This document shows, piece by piece, positions 12,891-25,389 of a stretch of 64,000 nt of DNA; within the stretch, counting starts at the first letter, position 1; each line of letters starts with the position of its first letter. Under the pieces are notes generated by a model. It searched no databases and was not told the origin of the DNA. It saw only the letters and a list, made by a program, of their open reading frames with translations. The translations under genes and the position numbers were made by a program. The DNA lies in contig NC_092184.1 of assembly GCF_043641665.1 (NCBI RefSeq), forward strand, positions 20,225,108-20,289,107. Direction: 5' to 3'. This DNA comes from Enoplosus armatus. Lineage: Eukaryota > Chordata > Actinopteri > Centrarchiformes > Enoplosidae.

Positions 12891-14770
12891 TGAGAGCTGA
12901 AAGCTAAATCAACAGACGCTAACCTGGACATGAGGAAAGAATTCAGCTCTCTATATATAGGAAAATAATAAAGAACCTACAGTGTACTGTAATTCCACCC
13001 CCACACTAAAAACATACCACCAGGAGCCATAATGGATCATTATGTAGCTTCTTCCATCCTTTCAGCTCTGTTAGAACAGGCTCGCTGTCCTGGTGGTCCC
13101 CTTGTTATGTAAAATATACACATACCTTTTGATTTTTCTCTTGAGGCAAATTTGCATTAAGTTAGGTACTCAAAATGCAAATTACCCACAATTAGCTTCA
13201 CGCTCACAGAGACAAGCTAGGCATGTATTTGTACATGTGTAATGGTGTGGCTGTAGCGCATTCGATCATGAGGGGGAAGCTACTAATGAGAGGCTGAGTG
13301 GATGTTTAAGGTGATACAATCAGATACAATCATTTATGTTTATGTATGTGTATATATCAGTGGGTACCAGCAGTTGAATAGTTACAGAAGGACAGAACCA
13401 AGCACAACCCCATATGTGCCTGCAGTGACTCAGAGTGGCTGCGTGGGCAAAAGATCATCACATTTCAGGCCTGAATCACTCTGCCAAAGTCTCTGATCTA
13501 TTTGTTGTCAAGTGGTCTTGCTGTTCAGCAACAGAGACAGACTGGTTTCCAAAGCTATGTAAACCCAGTACATCTAAGAAAGGACAAGCAATTTCCACAA
13601 ACCAAGATCCATAACACGACAGAATCTTTTTTTGAATCTTTGTTGGGTCTTTTGTCCTATTATTTTTCCTTCCGCTCTGTTGCGGTGATAGAACCAAGCT
13701 GATATCTATCATTATAAAACAGTGCCCCACCTGCCTCTCACACAAATCAATTTTACTTCAATTTTCAGAGTGCTGATGGGATCTGAGACATTTCAAACAA
13801 TTGCCAAAACAATATGTATTTGATGGGCATTCTGCAGAAGATTATGATGTTGTTGCAGAAACTTCAAGAGCAAACTAAGGACTGCGGAGGAAATGCTGAC
13901 AAAGTTCCTCCCAGTTTTGTTTTATTTTGTGGCTGCACAGACCGCTTTTGTTTCAGACAACAGATTTCTGTTAAGATCAAAGGTGTGGAAGTTATAGCAC
14001 ACACAGTGAAGTGTGGCTTGAGGGTAACTCCTTAAAAATGACAGTGGCACAAGCCTAAGGAGGACAAGATTCATGCTTCTCCTGAACTTGTTAATATTGC
14101 AAGACACCAGCAGCAAGTGGATCAATCTACACGCTGAACAAAACGCTGCTTCAGAACATTACAACATTGTTTGGTTTTCTTTATTTGAGAAGGAAAAAAA
14201 GTAATGCATTCTTGATAGTGCGTAAGAACAGCTAGCTCAGGTCTAATTCCCCCGAACCTCGACTGTGGACCTAGATGACTCAGAGCCTGGAGGCAAAACA
14301 AAACAAATACCAAATGAGATTCTTAGAAGATCCCAGATTCTCCTTCAGCAAAGACTGCACCCACACACAGACACACACACAGCTTTAAGGCCGTACAGCT
14401 GTAACAGAATCCTGTATTATCGTAATTATATTAAAAATGCCCCTTTGGCTTTTCTGCTGTTAAGCTTTCTTCCCAAAAAGAGGAAGAAGGATGAATGGAT
14501 GGATGGATAGATAAATACCCAGAAAGACAAACAGAAAGACCGACCGACAGACTGACCTTGTTTTATTTGGCATGTTGTGAAAATGCCATCAACCAACCAC
14601 GTAACATGAACACAAATAAATTATTTAGTAAAGAAATGGTGCTAGATGTCAGTGAGCCTCTGGTCTCAAACTGCAGTAAATGTGCCACAACTATTTAACA
14701 GTTTAATACAGTAATCTATTATATTATATGTCACCCAACAACATAAACAACCTGAAACATCTTTGAGTGA

Positions 14771-15040
14771 GTAAATGGTAAATGATCTCACTTATATAGC
14801 GCCTTTCAACCTTCACAGTTCCCAACACGCTTTACAGCTAAGTCTCATTCACCCATTCACTCACACATTCACACACCGATGGCGACCGAGCTGCCATGCA
14901 AGGTGCTGGTCTCCATCGGGAGCAGCTTAGGGTTCAGTGTCTTGCTCAAGGACACTTCGACATGACAGGGGCAGCCGGGGATCAAACCCCCAACCCGCTC
15001 TAACCAGCTTTACCTCCCGTGCGACAGTGCTATTACCCAC
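14771..15040 (-). mobile_element. tRNA-derived teleost SINE
   Basis: Read on the minus strand, it starts with a tRNA-like head (agctggttagagcgggttgg, then a B-box-like ggtttgatccccggc). It continues with the conserved body tcatgtcgaagtgtccttga gcaagacactgaaccc and gcaccttgcatggcagctcg, and ends ggcgctatataagtg ... catttaccattta. This is a very abundant percomorph SINE pattern. The A-box is degraded. No clear target duplication is visible. Confidence 0.72.
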
Positions 15041-17229
15041 CTCTAAACCTGAAGATAAAGTTACAGAGTTGATGTGAAGTTCAATACCCACATGGCCATG
15101 AGAGGCCTGGAGGAATATTATTTATGTTTTCAGCTTGTGACTATCCACTCACAAATCCTGCGTTTGGAAGTTCATCACACGTTCTCAGCATCAGCACACT
15201 GAAAACCAACTGTCATCATAGACGAAACTTATATTTTCAGAGAAGCTTTTTTTGTTGTTGCTGTTATTTTTGTTTTTCAGGGGGTCTTTAAGGCGTCCAT
15301 AGTACATGTATCAGTACTCATACAGATAGGAAAGGCAAGTACATAATTGGCATGAATAAATATACCAGGACTTTATGGATAAAGTATACACAGATATATG
15401 AGGGCACAAATACACGCACACAAAGGTTCGCTTCAGGTCTCAGGTAAGAAAAAGGGTTCATTTGTCTGACCATTTGACTTGACACATAACTCACTGTGAG
15501 TGTGTGTGTTTCTCTGTGTGTGTATAATAGAGTGATGTCCTAGTTTTGTGCCTATAAAATGTACTACAAATACTGTATATCTGTGCACACTACACATTGC
15601 ATATTTGTAACTGTGATTTCATGACTTTGCATTTTGTAGAGAGGATTTATATCACTATCCAGCATGGATTCACTTCACTGGGGAAGGTCTTGTAATGTAA
15701 TTTTCTCATGTTACATGTATAACTCGAGACAATCTTTTGTAATCTTTTGTTGGATAAAGCTCTCAGCCTGGATGGAAGACATGCTGATCTGCACTTAAAC
15801 TTACATGAGCAGCTGGTCAGACAATCTGCTGGATGACTAAAACACAATGTAGTATTACTTTACATGTCAGGCCAAATTAGTCAGCGTTTAACTGTTATTT
15901 GTTGGCTGAACATGCGTAAGTTGTTCAGCATTTTTTACTTAACAGGCTTTTGAAAATTACATCAGATTCACATTGTATTAAAATCAAGGATGCCACTTGC
16001 AACATCTACCATTACTCAGAAAAAGACTAATCCAGTTTTAATAGGGATTTGTGTGTCTTTCTGCCTGATGTTCTCTGCAACCAAATGAGGAATTAACAAG
16101 ATGCAGACAAAATAACAAACTCTCAGGCTGTGATAAAAATAATATATTTAAAGGAGGATACACAGCAGTGTCTCTGTTACATACATATACCGCCAATGCT
16201 CAGAATTTTATGAAATGTCATGAAGTCGCAATTACACGACTCCGCGGAACTGTCAACTCCTCTGAACTCAAACGAACGGTTGTCTGCTCTTGCTCTACTT
16301 TGAGGATGAGCAACTGGAACAATGACAGGACGTCAATCACTCACGAAGTCATGACAACCAAATAAACAACAGCGCTTTCTCCTCAGGCAGAGTGACAAAC
16401 AGGGCAGAGTATAGTCAGACTGGCCTTAGGGAGTATCGGGAGAAATCCCAGTGGGCCGGTCACTCCGTGGGCCACTTTGATTATGCACCAGCCCAAATCC
16501 TCCTCCTCAAGATCCTCAACACCAGTTCAACTGTTAGTCAAGTTTCTGCAGCTGAAGCCATAAGACAGAAGACAACAGGGACAACAAAGCAAGGTTTGGG
16601 TGTGGCTAGCTGGCTATTTAGCTAACGTTGTATCAGGTGCCTTTTGTTGAAACTTTTTGTTGTTGTTCAACTTTTCATAAAGTCGATGCACTTGTCATTA
16701 TCACTTCTCGTGAACCGACCGACAGCAAACTTTCAAAATGTTGAATTAATTGTTATGCATGAATGGTTGTGATTAACCATTAGTACTCAGCATTAACACA
16801 TTAGAGACTAACCACCCAGGTACAACAAAACCCTTGAGGAAACGCTGTACAGCATACATGTATTCTCAGATCTGTAGATTCTCACACTCTTAGTCAAAAC
16901 ACATGCACACTCACCAGAAGGCCTAGTCCTAGCAGGGAGAAAAGCCATTGCTTAAATACAGACTGAAGCTTCAGCCTCTTACAGTGATGACTTTGCATTG
17001 TGAATGATAAAAATTTAGAGGACAGACAAGGAATTACGCCAGGACAATGGACGTGAAATATAACTCAGCAGAATTTTCTGTCTAACGTCCAAAAATCTGT
17101 CTACTGTTGCCACCTGAGCAGCCTCTCTGTTGGTGTACAGGAGAACACAAGGTTGATTTGTTTCCCTGTGTCGAGACTCACTGTTGCGCTGCAGAGAGTC
17201 GGCCAGAGACAGAAGGAGTTGGAGAAACT

Positions 17230-17465
17230 GAGACAGTAGCCAACTCAGAGATACTGTATCTAAGTCTTTTCACTAGTAGACCGTAGGTTCAAATCCCAGA
17301 AGCAGCAGGGAAAATGCAGGTGAGGAACTGAAATGATTATCTCACCTCCCTCAACAACCACTGCCAAGATGCCCTTGAGCAAGGCGAGGAGTACAATTGT
17401 GTGAATGTGAAGTGGGGTGCAACTGTAGACACATCATTGAAAATGACAGATCACCAATAAAACTA
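17230..17465 (+). mobile_element. Decayed tRNA-derived SINE
   Basis: A B-box-like ggttcaaatcc at 17286-17296 follows a degraded tRNA-like head. The SINE body phrase tgcccttgagcaaggc and a later gtgtgaatgtgaagtggggt segment follow, then a tail caccaataaaact. It belongs to the same broad SINE group as 14771-15040 but is more diverged and in the other orientation. Confidence 0.55.
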
Positions 17466-19460
17466 CTATTGAGCAGCTGTGATGCTGCTAATGTTTCTGT
17501 CCATCAGCAGCATGTTCAACTAATCCTGATGGGTCATTAAATACACTAATTAAGACTCAAATCAATAAAGGAGATTAAAGCGTGGACACACACACCGAGA
17601 CACATTCAAACACAGCACCCTGAGGCATGTTCACACACGAACAGGCACACAGGGAGGAATACACTCACATATTCATACACAAACGTGTTTTTCTGTCACT
17701 CCAATTGCTTTTCTTGTTATCACTTGTCACGGTCTCAAGAAATCTTATTGAGTTGAGATCCCAAACTAATTATGTTTGAGAAAACAATAATTCTGCACAT
17801 GGCATGTTTGGCTTTATTATAGGCTTCTTTCATTGCACCATTTACTTTCGCTAAATGAAAACCAGGTAAAAACCAAGTTAAAACAAAGCCAATGTGGGAA
17901 AGAATTCAGAATTGTTTGGTGCACAGGCTACATTGCTATCATGCTATTTCATGGGGACTAGTTTGCATTATAGTCAGTGAGTTTGAGAATAATAGTGAGC
18001 GATACAATCAAACCACCTGACATTACCTCCCATTCAAGTGGTCTAATTAATGCAGCCTATAGCAGGGACACAATGTTGATCCAATGACTATCTGACAATG
18101 AGACCAGGCTTCTGATTAATTATTCAAACAGTAAAGCATTTCTTTCATCTACTGGGTCATGGCCGCTACATTACAAAAGCACAATATCAAACCGGCATGT
18201 CATTACAGTGAAGAGATGGGAGAGTCCACCACAAATGTATTAATGAAGCACAGTCATTAAAATTCAATAAATGAAAAGACGTCAAGAAAACAAATGTATG
18301 CTGATGGTACTGTGTTACTGAAAGAAAGTAGGGCAGTGGTTGCAAAAACTGTATATGAATTTGTAAACATTCTCCTGTGTGTTTATGTTTGGTGTCAGTC
18401 CTACTAGTCTGAACTGAACCTTTTTACAGTTTTGTGATTGATTGATTTGCTCAGATTCAAACTGCCCTAGAAGAAAACTTGGCCCGTATTCCTACATTTT
18501 CTCTGAATCATTAAGAACATTTGACTAGGACTTAAAATACTGCTATCTCTAAGAAAAGAGAGGTAGTTATGACGCCTCCTACCTCCACAGAAAGCTCCCC
18601 TCAGAGAATGAATATTATCACCATTACCATGAACTGAAATAGTGTGATGTCTGTAATTCACTGCAAAGAAATAAAACTTCGACAGCTGATGGTGTATACA
18701 TAAGTCTAGTAACTCCAGACTATGTATCCACTTTTAAATAGACTTGGAATTATGTTCAATTATGTTCAATGTATGTTGACTCAATATGTATTTGGGGTAC
18801 GCATGGATTGCAGGTAATTAGATCTACATTTCCCTCAATTCTTTCTCAGGAAAAAGAATAAAAATAGTGATGTTTGACTTTTAAAATCAATCATAACCTC
18901 ATTCAAGACTTCCCCTTCCCCAAAGACACACTGACACTGTTGCTGTAGAATCTCGCACACACAAGCAGTTTACTTCAAGGTGTCATTCAGATTAAAGCAG
19001 AATAAATTCAGTCTGATATGCTGTGATATGATTTATGGTGCTTTCATCATGTGTAAACCTGTAACTAAACTAGAACAACTTTGACACACACTGACACACA
19101 TCCAAATACAAGCAAACACCCATATTTGTAGACATATTTGTATTTGAATGGAGATATGTAAAACACACACCATTACAGATGCATTAACATTAGCAGACAT
19201 AATTTAGTGAGACAAGCACTTCTTTTTTACAAGCATACACACTCACTGCCACCACAACATAGTACTGACACACACACACCCAAGTGCAGAGATTGAATTA
19301 AATTTACGTATCGGAGAAAAGTAGAAGCCAGCTGATTTTCTGGCCGTCAGAGTGCATGTTGGGGAGCTGGAGTGTGTGGGACACGATCAATAAATCCAAC
19401 AGAATAGCAGACCAGAAACGCTCAGATGGATTTTCACTAAGTTACTGCTTTAAAGACTTG

Positions 19461-19464
<4 letters not shown>

Positions 19465-19495
<31 letters not shown>
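19465..19495. repeat. (CA)n microsatellite
   Basis: A 31-base CA tract; the next 110 bases stay CA-rich. Confidence 0.95.
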
Positions 19496-19496
<1 letters not shown>

Positions 19497-22317
19497 ACAA
19501 ACGTGGATACACACTCAGACGTACAGTAAACGTACACACAGAAGCATGCTTGCACTCCCATGAACAGGTCTAGAAACACACACATACAAGTATACACACA
19601 GTTAAAATGAACACTTTAATAAATGTCATAAATCTGTTGGACCATAAAGAGTATAATATACAAGTACAGGCTCTCCCAGAGGAGAGACGAGACCTGCTGA
19701 GTCTCCAGCATATTATTATTTCACTTATTGCCGTTTTATGGCTGTTATCACTCTACTGTTTTATAGCGCTAATAAATGACACTAAACAAAGCATATATAA
19801 AAAAGGAGCTACGTTTCTTATTTAGGATAGTTTTTCAATATTGATATAAATTGACTGTTGGAAATGTCCCGTCAGGGGCGAATTAAGCCTTGATAAATCA
19901 GTGTTGATTACTGAGAGACGGTGAGAGAAGAAGAGTTTCTGTTTTCATGAAGGAAAAAGCAGCTGCAGCCTTTCAAAGAGCAGAGGGTGAGGAGAGTTCA
20001 GACTCTTGCAGTTTTTTTACACATAAAAGGACAAGGTTTCTTTTTTCTATGCTGAGACCCTGATATTATTTTTCTGACAACATGCATATTGTTGTACATA
20101 TGGTAAGCCACATACTGTATTCTTTGTTTGTTTATCTCATGAAAAACTTCAAAGAACTTTTGACAAGATTTGTCAGGTTTTGAATGTATTGTGCATGTAA
20201 CTATGTTATATTATGAATTAATAATAATTTATGTTACAATACAACAAGGTGACTGTTTGACATTTAGTCAGCACCACCAATCAAAGCAGCTCAATCCAGC
20301 CCCAGTTTCCTGCCTGCTGTGTGACGACTGAATCCCTCCAGGGATCAACAAATGTCTTCAGCTCTTTGATTCAATTGCAACATAAATAAAGGTTAATGAA
20401 ACAAAGCAAATCTTAAATGAGATGTAACAAGATGACCTTTACTGAATTACAATGGGGTTTAGAGAACATTTGTAGGGTTAGCACTCCAAACAAGACACTT
20501 TTTAATGCATGCATGTGGAACCACCAACACTACACTGGGACAGACATCTCTGGATTCATGGGGAAATCCTATGCAACTGTAAGTGTAATAGTGACATAGT
20601 GAGCCACAACTAAATCAGGCTGCGTACAGTAGCAGGAATAAGGAAGAGTTGTTTGAGGTGGCAAACACAAATTTTGGAATAATAATTCTCTGAAATCTAC
20701 ACTTGGAGAAATAGATGTAGTTTCTTCATGTCAGTCCAGCATGTGAGCTGTGAATTAGTTCATGTAGACCTCACTCAGAAAATCTTGCTTGATCACTCCA
20801 TCCTGCATTATTCACAACACAGCATCACTGCTCACTCGGCCATGCACCATACTGCAGCAGCCCTGACTCTTCTGGTTTCTCTCTTCTTTTTTTGGCTCTT
20901 TTACGCGACGTGTGGTAAGAGGGTGACAAGAAGACCGAGAATTTGAACAGAAGACACTTATATACGCTATCAAAGAAGAGCACACTATCTGCCTGGACCT
21001 ATGAGCTTCATCGTCATCACAGAACCTGATCCGGAGAGGCTTGCTCAGGTTTCATTATCACAGCAAACAAGTCATGATCCTCGGGTACAGATGTGGGATT
21101 GTGGGGGGAAGTTTATGTTTTAAACGTGACTTTTGGACCTCAGAGGACAAGATCGTTTCAGCATTCAGCCTCCTACATTTGGCCACTTAATAGTCGTATC
21201 CATCATCTTATCAAACTGCGTGCAGGGATGTATTCCTGTTAAACACTTCTGAGTTCTAGGTTCAGTTCTCTGCAAAAGTTGTTCTGTTGCTGTAACAGGA
21301 ACTAGCTTGCTGTATATTCACCTGGTGTCGGCCAAAGTGCACTTTCATAAGCACACTTTATCATTTAGTTTGTTATTGTTATACTCTTTTTAGTGATCAC
21401 ATTCATAAAACAGGTGACAGTCTTTAATGTGCTACCTTAAAACAGCAGGACACCAAAATCTTTGAACATTTAAAGGACTAATATTTTCACCCTCACACAT
21501 GCACTGACATTGTTAGGACACAAAAAAAGAGGAGAGTTGTTACCTTTGTCCTAGTTTTATTTTCTATAATAGGCTGCTTTCATCAATTTAACTGTCTACA
21601 AAATGGAGTAATATTGTAATTATGTTGGTGGTATCATCATGCTCGGGTATCAAAATACATCAGCTTTGTTTTTTATGACAAGTTTTTACAGCAGATCATA
21701 TTTTGTAGTACCCACAATTATTCTCCATCTCATGGCTGAAGTTCAGTATTTTAACTTTTCCAATTGCACCAGACTACACCTGCTGCTTCCCAGAGGCAGT
21801 AACTGTAAGGGTCAATAAAATGGTCAGAGATACAGGCATTAATGTTCACAATGTAAGGTTCATGTGAACATAAGTCTCTAGGTTTGTTTGTGTTTGCCAG
21901 GTGTTTATATAAAAGGTTTATTAGATTATTAGAAGGGCTGAATGTGATAAATTATGCTTCAGTTAAGAAGTGCTTGCTAAGTGACATAAACTTTTTAATA
22001 CTGTGCTGGCTGGCCAGGCACTAATGAACCCAAAATATTTTTTTCCACAAACAAAATTACATCATTAAAATTTTAATCTATATTGAGTCTCTGTTGACCT
22101 CTTTGCTTCTTTAGTTCCTCCCCTCCAAAAAAAATGCAATTTCAGAATTATACTCTGGCTCCAACAACAGCACTACCTCCCATGGTGCACAAGGCTCATA
22201 TACCCACCAACACACACTCACACATTAACCCATGCTGATAGCAATGGACACCAAGAAAAATAGGGAATGGAAACGAGGAAATGGGGATAATTACAAATGA
22301 ACTGAAGGAGAAAGGAA

Positions 22318-22365
22318 AGGTGTCATTCACTATGGATCAATAAAGATATATTCTATTCTATTTAT
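22318..22365 (+). mobile_element. Possible LINE/SINE 3' tail
   Basis: The sequence tatggatcaataaagatata followed by ttctattctatt resembles the GGATCAATAAAG...(TTCTA)n tails of fish non-LTR elements. Nothing recognisable is upstream, so this is a weak call. Confidence 0.3.
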
Positions 22366-24741
22366 AATTTACAGATTACAATGTGGCTCAATACAAATGC
22401 TTAACTTGAGATGACAACATAACATAAATACAGTTATACTACCATAACGTTTTTATACATATATGTCATCATCACAAGAGCTCCACAAAAGTGAAACAAA
22501 CAGACTTGTTTTTATGTGTTACATTTTGTTGGAAAATGTCATTGCTGCTTGGATCTTTGGCAATGTTTTGTTAGGTTGAGGCATTTTGGTTAAGGTTGGG
22601 GAAACATTGTGGATTTTGGTTAAAATTCTAAATAAGTAAACACACCATGTGTCATGCTTCTATTGACTTTTGAGTTTATCAATATTACACAAAGTCAAAT
22701 AAACATAACAATGAAAAATATTGTATTGCATTGTATTGCAAGAGTGGATACTGTAGGAAAACAAATAAAAACACGCTGTCAGCGAACATTTTGCGACTTG
22801 GCATATATGTTCATTTACAACGTTCCCTGATTATGTTAATAGTAAAAGTAACCCAGGCTTCATTACATTCCTCTTAAAACAAATTAGTAGTAGGTTATAT
22901 AAAGACAAATGGCAAAAGCTTGGCCAAGGGATAGCTAATAAACCCCCACAGTAATGGGTAATGTAAACTGAATCCAGTCGAATCCACAAGCAGCCACTAA
23001 AGTGAAGCCAAGAAAGGTGAAACATGAGCCTTTATGCTTCACAATTACAGTAATGAGTTCATGGAATTATTACATCCACCTTGCCCGTGTTCTTATCAGT
23101 CTGTCTTTTCATGTCTATAACCATTGCGAAGATTCAGTTTCCACATTAACATGGTTCAGTTTTCTTCACTAATGGCAGATGTAAGTTTTCTGCATTGGAA
23201 TCAATGCGAAGATCATTAGATTAGGAGATATAATGGAAACTTGAAGTTACACCCACTACCTTTAATGGACAGGTGCTAAGAAGTACTTTATAATGATGCT
23301 GGATGCGTTACAGCAGGTTTAAAATTACAGCTGCTCCCTGAGCACTGCATGAGGACGACTACAGTGAACAGAAAAGGTCAAGGCTCTCCTCAGGAAGATT
23401 TTATTGTGTCAGCTTTGATGTTCAGACAGATTGAAAGAGATGTGAAAAAAAGAGGAGAAGGAGGGGAACAAATCCATCTTAGTCGTATTTAAGAATTAGC
23501 TGAGGGAGTTTCTCTCACAGTGTGTGATTGAATATCTGTCCATATACCTCTCTCCATTCTTCACTCACTTCATCTCACGCTGTTTCACTCATCACACCCT
23601 GTCTTTGTTCAGTCACTGTCTTACCCCCCCCGACACACACACACAAACACTTCAATCTCCCTTTAATTCATCTGTGCTCTCCTCAAAACTCACTCTTAAC
23701 GATCTCAATGCTCACTGAGAAAGAGTGTGTTTGCAGGGTGTGTGTGCTCATACTGTATGTTGTGTGTATTTGCAAAGGCGTGTGATTGCATGAATTTGTT
23801 TGTTGTGTGTGTGTGAACGAGGAGAACAAGGAGACAGAATTGTTATTGTGAAAACATTGCAGAGATCAGCTTTAAAACAGTCACATATATAAGCTGATTT
23901 CCACCAGCGCAGAATCAGAACTTACTTGATCTTCAAAACATAAAATAGTAAACGATCCACACGCTGCATTATTTTAATACCACATTGTAGAACCAGTTTG
24001 CACAACCCAAAATCCACAAACCTTACCAAGTCAAACCTCACACACACATTAGACAAACCCACACTATAGAACCTCGAGCCTGCAGCTTTTGCAGTCATTC
24101 ACATCTCCATGGAGACAGAAGTCAATTATAAGGCCTTCACATGGATACAAACACGCACACACAGTCCCTCTTCCCCAACAGACCCACTATACATGCAGGT
24201 ATGATGGAGGCAGAGAACTGTTGTTGCTTCATGTGTTTATTGCATATAACTCATCAGCATGTAGAATTTAAATGTTTGTTCTTTGCTTCTTTTTTTCCAT
24301 TTTCCTCCCAATTTAGTATTGTTATTTCCTTATGCAAGGTGTAGACGACCATGTTCCTCGTCCAATACAAACCGCAGGTTCAAGCTCCATCCCTTTTCTG
24401 GATAGACAACCCAACGAGCTAGTAGGAGTTGTTTACTGCGTCACCCCTCTTTCCCCAGTCATTTGCCAGATCATCTAATATACCATCCAGTCATAGCATT
24501 CCAGCCTTCATTCCTGACCACAGCCTGTTTCCGGGTTCCACCTGCCCATCCCTTGCCTGCTTTGTTTGCCCCACACTGACTGATTACCTGTTCCTGAACT
24601 TTGAACTTTTTATCAAGAAAATGATTGATTGCTTTCAACTGCTGTGCCTCCGAGTCCACATCTCTGTGTGCAGAACCATTACAGTATTACAGACAGTGCT
24701 GCAGAATGGGGATTGTATCTTATAACGTCAGAGCTTCACAG

Positions 24742-25381
24742 TAGGCTGCAAGTAACAGTTATTTTCATTATCCAACAATCTGCAATTATTTTCTCTGTTA
24801 CTCGATTAATTATTTATGCAATAAAATGTCTGAAAATAATGAATAATGCCCATTAAGCCCAAGGTGAAGTCATCAAATTGCCTGTTTCTATACCTAATGA
24901 TATTCAATCCCATACAGTAAGACAAACAAAATGAGCAAAATATCAACGATATACAGAAAGTGTGGGATTTTTGCATGAAAAATGAAAATTATTGTCTGTT
25001 AAAATGGTCACTGTGTCAGATTAGGCAATTATAAAGTTATAAATAGCTGTAATTTAGCCGAGAGACATGAATGATTACATGTTTGTCCCCGACCAATCAT
25101 GGCATGCCGTCTTTCACGACATGCGTGATGTCATCAGGAAGGAAGTGTTAGGAAAAAAGAAGCAGTGTGTATGGTACTGGCTGTCTTGAGTTTGGAAAAG
25201 CCTCCAAAAAGAGAGAAAAAAATGACGGTGACCTTTCCTCTGTTTCATGCGGCACCAACATCACTCCTCTTTTGCTTCGCCATGTTTACAGTTGTGCTAG
25301 GAAGAGCGCTTTGTGCTCCTATTGGTCAACATCACAAAATATGTTGACTAATTGATTAATTGACAAATCATTTCAGCTCTA
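24742..25381. mobile_element. Non-autonomous hAT-like MITE with perfect 8-bp target duplication
   Basis: The left end reads taggctgcaagtaac and continues with the ttattttcattatcc and ttactcgattaatta motifs. The right end reads attgattaattgacaaatca then ttcagctcta. These are the ends of a very common teleost element (consensus roughly TAGAGCTGCAAC ... GCTCTA). Perfect direct repeats cttcacag flank it at 24734-24741 and 25382-25389. The centre (about 25090-25330) is GC-richer than the usual copies. No transposase frame is recognisable; the open frames inside are short and match nothing I know. Confidence 0.8.
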
Positions 25382-25389
25382 CTTCACAG

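Larger units (their letters stand above)
15041..24733. other. Non-coding, probable intron 1 of kcnab1
   Basis: Apart from the SINE at 17230 and a possible retroposon tail near 22340, no repeat family or exon is recognised. The sub-stretch 17950-18290 is free of simple repeats and rich in TAATTA-type sites, as conserved non-coding elements often are. Confidence 0.55.

Noticed and set aside
21028..21060. Minus-strand string resembling N-L-x-K near the expected start of kcnab1 exon 2
   Set aside because: The next residues do not follow the conserved reductase start (S-C-L-G-L-G), and there is no acceptor or donor in phase.
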